From: Prorocentrum cordatum
Taxonomy: Eukaryota > Sar > Dinophyceae > Prorocentrales > Prorocentraceae
Direction: 5' to 3'
Length of the DNA: 40,854 nucleotides
Assembly: GCA_963575745.1 (NCBI GenBank)
Contig: CAUYUJ010021146.1
Coordinates: 1-40,854, forward strand
The first letter of the stretch is position 1; each line of letters begins with the position of its first letter. The position numbers and the translations under genes are program-made. This document shows positions 27,913 to 39,328 of the stretch, in pieces. The notes beneath the pieces are model-generated. The model was not told the origin of the DNA. It saw only the letters and a list, made by a program, of their open reading frames with translations, and did no database searches.

Positions 27913-30900
27913 CGGGGCTCAAATGGTTCCAAGGGTAGGTCGCCTGGCTCCCTACTAGTGCAGCTTGGGACTTTGAACATCAATAAACTTGGAAAGAGCC
28001 AGGATAGGGGATTCAGTTGCATGCGATTGCTAACAACACTTGGGGTCAATATCGTATGTCTTCAGGAGTGCCAACATCTCGCACATAATTCAGAGTCTTT
28101 TAGAAAGTTGGGATGGGAATCGTATCTCTCAACTTGCATGCTTGCTGGAGTGGTCATCAGGGGGCCGCAAAGGCACAACATCAAAGCTAGCTTCCAGTAC
28201 AATCGGGTTTCTATTGTTGTACTTGCTCGTCCGTGTGTTTTCTTAGTGTCGGCGTATTTTCCACATGCAGATCTTGAGGATGCCTTGGAGGTCCAATCTG
28301 AGATGCTACTCAATATTAGGAATGCTTTCACAGGCTTCACCTCTAAACACGGGTCGGGATACAAGCTCGTGTAGCATGTGATGCGAATGTGGAGCTCACG
28401 CCTGGACTGAACACCAGGTTCGGCATCCACGCAGGCGAAGCTTTGTCCATTGCCATGCACAGAGGGTACGGAGTGAAGGGGGATCATGAGCAGAGAAGGT
28501 GGAGGGAAGATGGAGGGGTTCATGCAGACAATGCGGCTTTGTGCAGTCAACACGCTCGGAACTCAGAGGAGGCCCACATTTGAACCTCTCGGCAAACGAG
28601 TTGGGCCAAGAGTTCAGCGAGTACTAGACTACGTCATGGTGCCAACGTGCTGGCACGATTCCATTGTAGATCTGAAAGTGGACATGCTGTACGAAGCACC
28701 AGATGCCCGCTTCAGTGACCATGCATTGCTCTGCGTGGAAATAGATGTTGAATCCGGACCCCCCTCTCGGTACCGACCAGCACCTAGACATCACAGTGCA
28801 CACAAGCAGTTCGAGACACATCGGGAGGAGGACATGTGCAGAGTGATGACTGACGTGCAGTTTCCCTACAAGCGCCCCGAGGAGCTCGCCCAAACCATCA
28901 GGGATCATGCTCTCCCCCTTCTATGTGCCCCGCGGTATCGTAGGCCGCCCCCGACGAGGACCCCACAGCAGGCCCTTCTTGAGAAACAAGTTCGTGAGCT
29001 CAGAGGGGATCCTCAGGCACGTCGCGAGGTTAGACGACAGCTTCGTCCCCTACAGGCCGAATACAATCGACAGAAAGCTGAATTCTCGGTGGAACCGACG
29101 AGGAGAGGAATGAGGACGAGAGTGCGCAAGCTGGAGGTGGAGGGTATCGTGACGGAGGACAGGGAGGCGTGGGAGGAGGAGGTCAAGGCACATGCGGCAC
29201 GTGCTATGACATGTAGCACGGAGCGTGAACGTAACATATTACTTGTACGCAATCTTCGTGCTCGCGCTGCTCTCCATAGCCACGCAGAGGTTCTCACACT
29301 CACGCCATCTATTGTTTATCGTGCACGCGCACATCATCGTAGTGGCAAGGCCTGCGGGCCTGATGGTGTCAGTGTTGAACTGTTGAAAGCATTGCCGTGG
29401 CGCTGTGTTCGCAGAATCATTGCAGTATTTCAGGATATTTTCTCAGGGGCAAGGCCTGCCCCCAGCTCTTGGTGTGATGTGTACTTGAATTTGATGCCAA
29501 AGATGTCGGAGATGAACTCTCTTGAGGATACTCGTAATCTCATTGCGTCCAACACCCTGGGGAAATGGTACCTCACATCAGTGACGCTGTTGATCGAGGA
29601 GATGATTGCCCTTTGGAAAGGTAAGCTCGGATTGTACGGCTTCGCAGGAGGTAGGCACACTTGGGAATTCGCTGCTGCTCTCAAGGGTATCGCGCAGCAC
29701 GCATCCATCTGGGGCAAGGACCAGAGCGCGTGGATTGCATCGGCGGATATTGCACGAGCATTCGACAATGTGACTCTGAGCACGCTTGCACGGGCGATGG
29801 ATAAGCTTGAGATCCCAGCACGCCTGCAGTACGCTTTGCTCGAGCCGCTCGTCGAAACGAATTGCACGATCGCCTTCGAGGGTATCGAGCTTCGTGGTGT
29901 GTCTTGGGATAAAAGCATGAGGACGGGGGGAACCGAGAGTCCGCTTGCCTTCAACATCGTGACAGTGGCCATGTGGGCCAGCGTAGTTGCCTCCCTTGAC
30001 GCCCGCAAGATAGGTTATGAGATCCCCAACCCCCACGACCCCAGCACCTATCATATCTACAATCATGCACTCTGGGCTGATAATCTTTATCTTGTGGGGA
30101 GGGGCTCGACGGAGATCCAGGACATCGTCAATGTATTCACTGCTGCCCTAAATGACTGGGGGATGAGTTGGAAGGCGTCGTCTTTGCAGGTCCTCCGTTG
30201 TGGCACTCCAGGCAGGACACCAATTTGGGCACAGGTTGGGGACCAGCAGGCACCGTTCAAGCAGGTTGAGTCACTCAATATCTTAGGCAGTGTAGTCTCC
30301 AGCAGCTTTCATGAGGGCCATGCAGATCTTCAGCATCGTCTCAAATGTGCACGTGGCGCGTTCTTTGCTCAGATATCATATTTGGGATGCAGGGCTGTAC
30401 CGCTGAAGCACAAATATCGACGATATCAGTATCAGGTTCAGTCGAGGCTCCTGTTTGCAGGGGAAGTCATCACGCTAGATGCCGAGGCTGTCCGTGCTAT
30501 TCATGCTTTTGAAGGCATGTGCTTGTTGCGTATGTGGTGCCGACGCAAGCCGTCCGACGTCGCATGGGGTGTCTGGAGACCCCAGATGCTCCACAAGGTA
30601 CGCTCACACTTTGCCAGCGGGTGCGTCCCTTCGGCCGTGCAGATGATTGCATGGAAGAGCTGGACGATGATGCTGAGTGTTCGCAATTATATTCTTGCTG
30701 ACCCACGTGCACGGTGTACTCCAGCCGCGGACGAGGCGACACCGGGGGCAGATGACGTGGGCGAGCCTTCGCAGAAAAGAGTCCGATTTGAGGGGCCATC
30801 ATCACAACCTTTGGAGCAGAATATGACACATATTGCACAAGATGCCGATTCTTTGACACATAGACGGGAGGTTATCTCTCAAAACTTGGCTCAACATATC

Positions 30901-32116
30901 AACACTCAGCGAACGGACATCAACAGACAGAATCTCAAAAGACGCAGGCTCTCAGGATTGAGGCTAGGATTTGGTGGTACAATATCGGGGAGTCAGACGG
31001 CGACCTCTGTGCTTGCTTCTGAGCCTTCCGTCTCCCCGCCTACTGCTTGTAGTATGGCCCAATCTCAGGATAATCGTGCATATGTTGATTCTCGCAGAGG
31101 CCTTCTGATGTATACTGTTGAATGGACTACGCGCAGGGATACTTTGAGTGAATGTCTTCGTTTGCATGCAAATCGCACGCAGGCATCATCGGGCAAGAGA
31201 ATACGCAGTGGACCAGAGAGTGTGGGTCAGAGGAGCTGGCAGTATCCATATATTATCATACGGCACTATGTGGTGGCAGGTTGTGGTTCCATCATACAGA
31301 GCTTTCCTCGACGTGTGGCAGAATATATTATGCACATATGACAAAACAAAGATCTTTGAGTATTTTGTTCAGAATTGGAAAGGGATCGCTATCCAGAGTA
31401 CGCCGCCAGAGGGGATTGGACAGGATGGGCTTGCACAAAGTGAAAAAGAGGCCGTGAAGATGGCCAAGCGTTTGGCTACGATCAATGAAAGATAAACCGT
31501 TTGGGACATCATCAGCCTTGGGTTTGCAGTTGAAATGAAAGGGGACAGCATGTTAGTACACTCATGGTTGACGGGGCGATGGCGGTGTCACAACAAGCAA
31601 TATCAACGCCGTATTGATCATTGTATTGACGTTATGGAACGAACCGCACATGAGTTGGGGATTCGATGTTCAGGGCTGGGGAGAGATCTGTACAAACATG
31701 AATATAGGGAGGATAACACACGGGCTGACGAGCTTACACACCTGGCCCGCGAGGGCCATTGCTGCTACAATGAGTATGAATACATATTCAATTTTGAAAG
31801 CTATCTTCAACCTATCGCCTGTCGTGGTGCCTTCGACGGGGGAGTGTGCAGCAAAGGGACGGGATGCGGGTTCTGGCTTCAGATCGGGCTTTTGAATCTC
31901 GATTACGATTGTAATAGGAGTACTTCTTATTCCCCTCTTCCTTCCTCCTCTCTTTATTCTGTGCCCTCCAATGCTCCCCTCGTTTGGAGGGACGTGTGCG
32001 AAGCCGCGTGGTGCCTTGAGGAAGGTGCTACGATAACCGACGCCGAGCTCAGTGCTGCTGAGGCGCTCTCAAGCGCTGTTGTGCATTTGGCACGACAGAT
32101 CCTCGCCGCCAGCTGA
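27913..32116 (+). pseudogene. ORF2 of element C: endonuclease, RT, permuted RNase H
   Basis: The order matches element D. The endonuclease/exonuclease/phosphatase (EEP) domain shows NINK, CLQEC (Glu 28066-28068), DANVEL, VLDYVMVP and FSDHALL. The RT has GPDGVSVELLKALPW, SADIARAFDN, RTGGTESPLAFN and WADN (30073-30084). The RNase H motifs are GDSMLVHSW (Asp 31544), REDNTRADELTHLAREGH (Asp 31727), FDGGVCSKGTGCGFW (Asp 31835) and TDAELSAAEAL (Glu 32045), in permuted order. Damage: a shift near 28365 and a compensating one near 28490 inside the EEP domain, a shift near 31265, and a TAA at 31493-31495 where B and D have a sense codon. In an intact copy the EEP would nick the loop and RT would prime there. 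Confidence 0.75.
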
Positions 32117-32175
32117 CCCTGCTGGACGAACGGTGCGAAAACCAAAAAACACCAGGTTGACGGTTCACCGCCGGC

Positions 32176-33066
32176 GTAGAGCTCTTCGGCAAGATGAGCT
32201 GAGAGGACTTCGGGCGCAGGGTGAAGCTAGTTGGCCGACCGGACCTTGAGAGACAATGTGACGACTTGGAGTCGGTTTCTCTATCTTTGTGCAAAATTTG
32301 AAAGTTCGTTTTACAAACAGATATTTTTCCCACCTGTAGCGGGCTATCCCCCGTCTGCCAGTTAAACTCCCAAGTCTGTAGCTGCAATATTATTATCAAA
32401 AGACTTGAGGGAACCGTCGGCCATTTCGAGTCATCTTGACACGCGTTGATGGTAACTTTGGGTCGTCTTCGCGAGAATTAGGAAAATATTTGACAATTCA
32501 TTTTAAGAAAGCAGATTTTTCTCATGTAGTGGGTAATGTCGCGTCCGCCAGTGAAAATATCAGGCCCATAGGTGCAATATTACCATCAAAACACTTGGAG
32601 GAGCCGACGTTGGATAAACACAGAAAAACGTAATGTTCGAACATGTCACATCTCGCCCTGGAAGCTTTTCTTCAGTCTTCCGAGGATCTCCGTGCAAGAA
32701 AGGAGCCAAACGAGGCTCCCGGCGGAAACCAGATTGACGGTTTACCGACGGTTCCAGTCCGCGAAACAATTGGTATTATACAAGTCATTTTGACGAGTGT
32801 TGTCGGTTTCCCTTTTTTGAAAATTCGAAAAGCTGTAGAGCTGGCATGCATATCAACCGATCCAGTTTCACCCAGCGCGTTCTTTTCTTGTATCGAGGTC
32901 CGAACTAGGTCTGGCACTCGCTAGGTTCACGAAGCGAAGGTGCAAAATGAGACAAAACGTATTTTGCGAGTTTTTCTCTTCACGCTTGAGAAACTTTTTC
33001 CGTGTGCTTCGAGCAGCGCCGAGTGATAACAGAGCTCAACCAGGCTCCCAGCGGTTACCTGGTTGA
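32176..33066 (+). repeat. Mosaic of type 3 and satellite fragments, no gene
   Basis: A type 3 5' part lacking its first bases (TAGAGCTCTTCGGCAAGATG) is followed by a type 3 body ending in a decayed hairpin (32718-32757, CCGGCGGAAA and TTACCGACGG). Next come a satellite-derived piece (about 32758-32935) and the 3' half of another short element with only a left arm (CCAGCGGTTACCTGGTTG, about 33049-33066). Confidence 0.5.
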
Positions 33067-33427
33067 AGATTACCTCGTGGAGCTCTTCGTTATCGATGGA
33101 GGAATTCTGGCGCTTGATGGAGCTAGTTGGTCGACCCGGCCAGGAAAGAAGATGGCATAACTTTGGGTCGGTTTTGCTAAGATTTGAAATAGATTTGACA
33201 ATTCATTTTAAGAAAGCAGATTTTTCGCACCTGTAGACGACTATGAGAGCCTCTGCGTCAAAATATGAGCTCTGTAGGCACACTTTTACAATCAAAACAC
33301 TCGGCGGAACCAACTTTACGCCGACATGACAAAATATGAAGTTTGATTTTTCCGAGAAGTGCTTCCAGAAGCTCTCTATTTCGATTCTGAGCAATCTTAC
33401 GCGTGCAAGGAGCTCTGCGAGGTTCCC

Positions 33428-33459
33428 GGCTCAAGAACGTCTCGGCTCAAGAACGTCTC
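33428..33459 (+). repeat. Tandem 16-bp repeat with GGCTCAAG at the start of element D
   Basis: GGCTCAAGAACGTCTC occurs twice in tandem (33428-33443, 33444-33459). The first GGC overlaps the end of the broken hairpin arm. GGCTCAAG equals the last eight bases of the dinoflagellate/perkinsid trans-spliced leader as I remember it. A nearby inverted repeat AGAACGTCT (33450-33458) / AGACGTTCT (33476-33484) forms a 9-bp stem. Confidence 0.5.
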
Positions 33460-33704
33460 TGCCTGGGGAACCTCCAGACGTTCTAGCGAGCCCTGGCCTC
33501 GGGGTGTGAGCCCGGCTTGCCTGGGTTCCCTCGAGGTTTTTGTCTGCTACTCTACATCTCTTGTATTGTACGCTATATTCTTCTTCGGGGTATTGAGATT
33601 CTCTGGTGTGCTGCACTGCTGTTCATTGTCTGTCAGCATTCTTTACCTCTTATTGAACGGGTGGTAGTTACTGACTATCACGTCGTTCGACGTGTCCTTG
33701 TTGA

Positions 33705-35105
33705 CCGTTGTTGACAATCACGTCGTACGACAGTCCTGAGGCTCAGCTGGCATTGAGGAGAGAGATAGGACTCGAGCATTGGGGTGAAAGTACTGAGGAG
33801 TGGTTTCGGCGTCAAAGGAATTTGGACATACCCACAGAAGACTACCAGGACGAGAGAGTCAACTTTGATTACCTTGAGGAATACCAGCCGTGGGATCAGA
33901 AAGATCTGCAGGCACTGGAGGCAGCATCAAACAAACGTCAACGTGAGGACGATAGGAGCTGGTTAGATAAATACGGATTGAACGGTAATATTCTTGAAGA
34001 TATGACTCATGTTGCAGCAGCGGCGGATGCCGCGATGACTGGGGATGGTGAGACTCGATCCAAACGTGCACGTGGAACAGAGATTGAGGAGGAGAGGAAA
34101 GTGATGTTAGAAAAGGAGAAGGATCCATTCAAACAGATGATGATGAAGCATGTTTGGAAAACGGAGGATGCCCATGAGGATCTCATCCATGTTGTTCAAT
34201 CGACGAAGACGGACATTAAAAGAGTGGATGACACACTCAAGTTGCATACGGAGAGAATGGACAAATCAGATGCACGGACAGAGATTTTGGAGAAACAGGT
34301 TAAGCAAATTTTGGCTGGATCTCCTGCAGCTTCGGTTTCGACTAGTGTGGGCCCTGGTGGCTCCTCTGGTGGTGGTGGAGGTTCGTTCCCTCGCGTGCAA
34401 CAGGAGCGATCGAGCCAGTTCACACCAACTTATCTCGAGCTGAAAGGGTGGGTTACGGATTGGTCGAATCAAGTAAATCGGGGAAATCAAATGATACCCT
34501 GGGCAGATGCGGCACAGTTAATATCTAATATGATTGGGACACTTCAGGGGGAGGAAAGGAATGCTTACGATAAAGATAAAACTGAACGTTTAAACGGAGG
34601 AAGATATATGTACGGCAGTGTGAAGGTCGGTTTCAAAGAAGGGACACCACGGGACACTCTTTGGAGAATAAAGAAATGGATGGATATGGTCTGTAAGGAA
34701 CCCGCCGACCGCATTGCCCCGCCCCCAGGTTATACGTATCCAGATGCCGATGTTCTCACTCATGATATGGACACGCCAATCGATCCCAGAAAGATTCGTA
34801 CGTTAGTGGAGTGTGCACCCTGGAAGCGTGATCATGTGAAAGCGGTTGCTCGTTTCTGTGGGACTTGGCGTAGTATGACCTCGGCTCATGTTCAAATCGA
34901 GATCCGTGGGGAGGTGGGGCCACCGAGAAGTCAGATTTGGACTCAAGCTGTTACGAATTTCCGACCCGTCTGTTTTGCGACGTATACGAATACCACAGGG
35001 GTTTGGGTTCTTCATGCTGATGCATGGGCTCGTATTGTTTCTTTTTATCCGGCGCTGAAGGTTCCCATGAATGATATACTTCAGGAAGTGAATCGTAGGC
35101 AGTGA
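33705..35105 (+). CDS. ORF1 protein of element D (start uncertain)
   Basis: The frame is open from just after TGA 33702-33704 to TGA 35103-35105. The first ATG is only at about 34001, yet the preceding about 98 codons look like real protein (acidic, Trp/Tyr-rich: TEEWFRRQRNLDIPTEDYQD), so a non-AUG start or a lost upstream start is likely. Then come a KRARG basic patch, a long helical stretch (DPFKQMMMKHVWKTEDAHED to TEILEKQVKQIL), a Gly-rich linker, and the conserved C-terminal domain: TYLELKGWVTDW, WRIKKWMDMVCKEPADRIAP, WKRDHVKAVARFCGTWRSM. The last segment aligns with GRFYGTWREM in element C. Its role is presumed RNA binding and assembly with ORF2. Confidence 0.65.
   Translation, partial: PLLTITSYDSPEAQLALRREIGLEHWGESTEEWFRRQRNLDIPTEDYQDERVNFDYLEEYQPWDQKDLQALEAASNKRQREDDRSWLDKYGLNGNILEDMTHVAAAADAAMTGDGETRSKRARGTEIEEERKVMLEKEKDPFKQMMMKHVWKTEDAHEDLIHVVQSTKTDIKRVDDTLKLHTERMDKSDARTEILEKQVKQILAGSPAASVSTSVGPGGSSGGGGGSFPRVQQERSSQFTPTYLELKGWVTDWSNQVNRGNQMIPWADAAQLISNMIGTLQGEERNAYDKDKTERLNGGRYMYGSVKVGFKEGTPRDTLWRIKKWMDMVCKEPADRIAPPPGYTYPDADVLTHDMDTPIDPRKIRTLVECAPWKRDHVKAVARFCGTWRSMTSAHVQIEIRGEVGPPRSQIWTQAVTNFRPVCFATYTNTTGVWVLHADAWARIVSFYPALKVPMNDILQEVNRRQ
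35103..35105 (+). promoter_or_regulatory. Candidate UGA readthrough site, element D
   Basis: CAG-TGA-CGT-TTG joins ORF1 and ORF2 in one frame with no other stop. The endonuclease begins IRLASWNLNKAG within about ten codons, and the first ATG (35202-35204) lies past that catalytic Asn. Elements C and D differ in surrounding sequence but both keep TGA-CG and the same frame. Confidence 0.5.
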
Positions 35106-38100
35106 CGTTTGCGGCGCCTCGTCCGAGGCATACGCTTAGCGAGCTGGAACCTGAACAAAGCAGGGGAGGCTCATTTCAAATGTGCTGAGATTCTCCATCA
35201 TATGAGGGCATGTGGTGGGCTCTTTGCATGTCAGGAAACTCAATACCTAGTGCACGGGGAATTTGAACGCTTGGGGTGGCGCATCAAAACTAGTTCGTGT
35301 AGTAAGGCAGCTCTCATCTTCGACAGATCTTGGGCGGCTGCCGTCCGTATGTTTTTCACTTGTTTCACGAGGTTCGTTATCGGTGTCTTTGGGTCAGAGA
35401 AGTCACCACTCATTATTGTGTCAGCGTATTTGCCAGACCCTCATGTGGAGGATTGTGTTGAGATTGCTGCGGAGGTATATGAGCAGATCGGTCGTGCTCG
35501 CAATGTTCTCCGCACTAAGTTTCCTCAGGCCAGCTTTTGTGTTCTGCTAGATGCAAACGTGGAGATTCCGCCTGGATGCAGATTTACGTATAATGGGGAG
35601 GAGTATGAGGCTACTGGAAAGGAAGGTACTCGTACGGACAGAAGGTGGGAGAGAGGAGGAGACGGTACACAGCAGATTGAAAGGAGGAGTCGGAGGAGGA
35701 GGCTGAAGGAGCTGCTGTTAGAGTTCATGGAATCGCATGGACTGAAGGCCGCCAACACTTTCTGTACTAGGAGGCATACCTGGGAGTCGTGGGGGGAGAA
35801 CAAGTTTCTGACTTCGAAGAGGGTCCTGGATTACCTAATGGTCCCTCACCGTTGGGAGTTCTCGGATCTGGAGGTGAAGTGGTGTTTCAAGAGGGGTGGG
35901 AAGAAGCAGTTCAGTAGATTATCCGATCACGCAATCATCACGGCGAGTTTCACTGACCCTGGGAACGTGATTGTTCGTCGCCCTGACCCCCAGCCTGGTC
36001 AGAAGTCTAGGCCGTCTCTGGTCGGATACAAGTGTTCGACTTGGGCTGATGAGCATCAGGCTCGACAGCATGTGGATTCGTATCTAGGCGGTGCTGCCTT
36101 TTCAAGGTGTCCGTCTGTGACCTGTCCACAGGGTCTGGAGAGTACTATGCTGGAGGCGTACTTGTCACCGACGGTGGACTACTCCACCACGGGTGCGAGA
36201 AGACAGAGAGAGCCGTCCAGGCCGGTGCAGCTCACAAGAGCGGAGGAGGAGGTTAAGATGTGTCCGAAGGAGGAAGTGGAGAGGTTGAGGAGGTTAAAGA
36301 ATGAGGCTAATCGTCTACGCAGAGGTTATCGACGTGATATGATTATGTGCAGATGTCCCCCAACAAAAAGAAAGGTCAGATATACTATCAAACATTTAGT
36401 GGTGGATGGGAGGGAGACGGAGGACCGTGAGGAGTGGAAGGAGGAGCTCGACAAGTTCGTTCGTTGCAAGGTGTCGTCCGAAGAGATACGCAATTCCACC
36501 AACAGTATGATGGAGGAGATCAGGATGAGGGCTGTGCATGAGATACGTTCCACATCAGTTGTGGGAATTAGTGTGGCGCTGCTTCTCAGAGCACGAGCTC
36601 GGCTGAAGACCCAGAGGGCTACTGGGCCAGACGGGATACCGTGCGAGATTCTAAGGAGCTTGCCGTGGTGTGCTCTCAGAGCGATCCAGAAGTTGTTCGA
36701 TAAAATCATCAAGCTCACGATTCCGTATCCTCTGTCGTGGCGTGAGATTCTCGTCTCTTTTATGCCAAAAACTCCAGGGATCACTAAGTTAAAAGACGGA
36801 CGTTTGCTGTGTATGCAGAATGCTGTTTCGAGATGGTTCAGTTCCTGTGTTGTTCTCTTGGTGGAGGGTCATATTGAAAGAAAAGGAGTGTTTCGTCATA
36901 TTGGGTTGTATGGTTTCCAGGAACACCGTCGTACACACGAAATCACGGCTAGCATCAAACACATAGGTCAACACGCTGCACAATGGGGAAAAGGGGAAAC
37001 GGCACACTTGGCGAACGCTGATGTCCTTCAGGCGTTCGATCACTGCACGGTGGCCAATGTCAGGCGCGGGTTGGATCATGCGGATGTACCCCTTTACCTA
37101 CAGTATGCTCTACTTGACCCCTTGTGCGAATGTGTAGGCACTGTCTATTATGATGGGATTGAGGTGGTGGAGGTTAGGTGGGACAAATGTATTCGGACGG
37201 GAGGGCCCGAGGGACCGTTGGCCTTCAATCTCATCGTTGCTGCTATGTGGGGCTCCACGATTCGAGAATGGGACGTACTAGGACTAGGTTATCGTATTGA
37301 GTATGTGACTGGCTCGACTAGCTGTGTTTCGATTATTAATCATTTCCTTTGGGCTGACAACTGTTATGTATTGGCTCGGAGTCGAGAGGAACCACACGCA
37401 TGTTACACGGTCTAACTACACAGTTACATGATTATGGAATGAGATGGAAGGAATCCAGCCTATTGTATATGGTGTTCGGGGTCGAGCCGCCGCGAGATGT
37501 GGAAGGGGAAATACTTCACACTGCTGATCTTGCTCTCTCGGTGGGGTCGGAGGCGTCTGGAGTGTATCGATTTAGAAGGACGACGGAGATGGAGGTGCTG
37601 GGGGCTTATATTTGTTCTGAACTACATGTGAATGAACATCATGATTTGGACGCTCGTATTGACTGTGCTCGCAGGGCCTTCTGGGGGCAGGCGACCTTCT
37701 TCCGCTCCACGGCCATCCCGTTGAAAGATAAATATGAGAGGTATGCTCAGAGAGTTCAGAGTATTGTGCTCTACGCGGCGGAAGGATGCACGGTCGATTC
37801 AAGTTCATTGAGCGCCCTTCATATCTTTGAGGGCAAGTGCCTGTCTGTAATGTCTCGCTGTGTACGGAGGGAGGGGGAAAGTTACCAGAATGGAATACGA
37901 GGAGGTATGCACGTGCGAGACAAAAATTTCATGATGCTCACTTCGTGGGCATTGTACAGAAGTTTCTCAGAGTGCATTGGATGTGGGCAATTGACATCCA
38001 GGACTTTGCACACAGGCTGATCACAGATCGGGGGGGGCTGGAGGCGAACTCGATGAGAGCTTGGAGAGATTCTCGTTTCTCATGTCTGGCGTTTGGCCGA

Positions 38101-39057
38101 CTGTGGGATAGAATGAGGACGGATTCAAGTGAGGCTCTCAGATGTTGGGGGAACTGGAAGGAGGCCAGCTCTATGAAAAGGCATCGGGGGGGACAGGAGA
38201 GCGTCGGACTCCGTCCGTGGTATTATTCATTGGAATCGTTTTACGGTTTATCCTGGTGGGAGTTCTTTGCTGGAAGTTTTGAGCATTTCATGGATTTCGC
38301 TGCTAATGTTTGTTCTAGTACTATGTTGAAGTACTTCCAAAAGAAGTGTAAAGGGTTGGCGTCCTCAGGGGTGCCTGTATTCTTGAACTTGGATGAGGAT
38401 GGAGGGGTTCATATCGGTCAGGATCGGGAGGATACACCAGCATATAGGGATCGCCTCAGCAAACGTATTGCGTTGCATAATATGCGTTGTACACAGTGGG
38501 ACCTCGATACAGATGGGATACCACTGGACATCCAAGGGGACTCACTGCTTGTTATTAACTGGCTCTGCGGGAAATGGAAAGTATTAGCTCAGGTATATCA
38601 GAAAAGGGTGGATACTCTGATTAATAAGTTGGACGAAATGCAGGAAACTTACTTGGTGAGGCCTCCAGAGGCCGGCCGTGACTTCTTCTCTCATTCGTTT
38701 CGGGAATGGAACCAGAAAGCAGACTTACTGACCCATCAGGCCCGTCAGGGCCATGTGTACGCCGATTTCGTTTACCTCAACGACTTTGAATCTCAGTGTT
38801 ATATTCCTTGCCTTATCAAAGCCGGCTTTGATGGGGGAGTTTGTAGCCGCGGAAGTGCCTGTGGTGCATGGATACAGATTGGTCTGCGAAACAAGTATAT
38901 CTTCTCGCGGACCGACATCATTTTCAAGGATGTGTATCTTGCGGCTTGGTGTCTACCACCGAGCGCCACTGTTACAGATGCGGAGCTATCGGCGGCGGAG
39001 CGCATATGCGAGGTGCTCCCACAGGTTGTGCAGACCTTCTTTGATCATTCGCAGTGA
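35106..39057 (+). pseudogene. ORF2 of element D: endonuclease, RT, permuted RNase H
   Basis: The EEP domain has SWNLNKAG, FACQETQYL, LLDANVEIPPG, RVLDYLMVPHRWE and LSDHAIITASF. The RT has GPDGIPCEILRSLPW, NADVLQAFDH, RTGGPEGPLAFNL and WADN (37350-37361). The RNase H motifs are GDSLLVINWLCGKW (Asp 38539), REWNQKADLLTHQARQGH (Asp 38722), FDGGVCSRGSACGAW (Asp 38830) and TDAELSAAERI (Glu 38983), in the same permuted order as B and C. Two single-base-type shifts break the frame: near 37395, just after WADN, and near 37875 in the connector. The rest is well preserved, so the damage is recent or due to sequencing. The stop is TGA 39055-39057. Confidence 0.75.
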
Positions 39058-39101
39058 TTTGACACACATTGTTTCTTCTTTTCTGTGTCTTGTATATTCC
39101 T

Positions 39102-39295
39102 GCAGCTTCGCTGCTCACTGACTTCCTCGATTATCTGTGTGTTCTTTGCGTTTGATTGTGTCATTGCGGCATGTGATTCTCTTTATTCCTTCAGCTTCGC
39201 TGTGTGGTATAAGAGCTGACTGCTTGCGTGATGAATAAGAGGCTCTGTTTTGCCTGAGACTTTGTTGGACCTGGCCTCAGTGGCCAAGACGGTCC
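39102..39295 (+). other. 3' structures of element D
   Basis: GCAGCTTCGCTGC (39102-39114) and CAGCTTCGCTG (39192-39202) are short perfect hairpins shared with element A. Further on, GGACC-TGGCC-TCAG-TGGCC-AAGAC-GGTCC (39267-39295) gives a two-step stem directly before the GCAAAGAC tail. GTTTTGCCTGAG (39247-39258) also occurs in the 5' leaders of A and C. Confidence 0.55.
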
Positions 39296-39328
39296 CAGCA
39301 AAGACGCAAAGACGCAAAGACCAGGTTG

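Larger units (their letters stand above)
26298..32151 (+). mobile_element. Retroelement C, full-length LINE in a hairpin loop
   Basis: It is bounded by ACCAGGTTG (26289-26297 and 32152-32160). The order is a structured leader (GGGCAG...CTGCCC stem at the very start, AGCC...GGGCT next), ORF1, an in-frame TGA, ORF2 with endonuclease, RT and RNase H, a very short 3' region and an A-rich tail (AAAACCAAAAAAC). The copy carries three frame breaks and one stop in ORF2, so it is probably inactive, but its ends are complete. Confidence 0.75.
25824..32175 (+). mobile_element. Stacked type 1 elements, the last split by retroelement C
   Basis: Three 5' termini follow one another: ACCTCGTAGAGCTCTTCGTC at 25824, ACCTCGTAAAGCTC at 25922, ACCTCGTAGAGCTCTTCGGG at 25959. 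One body and one hairpin follow. The left arm CCGGCGGTGA (26280-26289) is separated from the right arm TCACCGCCGG (32166-32175) by element C. After the right arm the expected CCAG is missing: the sequence jumps to TAGAGCTCTTCGGC of another element. Confidence 0.6.
33431..39319 (+). mobile_element. Retroelement D, full-length LINE
   Basis: The layout is leader with stem-loops, ORF1, TGA, ORF2, a 3' region of about 260 bp with two CAGCTTCGCTG hairpins, a terminal stem GGACC/GGTCC (39267-39271, 39291-39295) and a tail of GCAAAGAC repeats. The right target copy is ACCAGGTTG. The left copy is missing because the junction falls in the hairpin arm, so a small target deletion accompanied insertion. 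There are two frameshifts in ORF2. The leader also has the palindrome CACGTCGTTCGACGTG near 33679-33694. Confidence 0.7.
33072..39328 (+). mobile_element. Type 1 Helitron-like element split by retroelements D and E
   Basis: It starts ACCTCGTGGAGCTCTTCG and has a normal type 1 body and GGAGCTCTGCGAGG. The hairpin left arm is cut after CCCGGC (33430), where element D begins. On the other side of D the loop sequence GACCAGGTTG (39319-39328) is present, followed at once by element E. The right arm would lie beyond the window. Confidence 0.6.
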
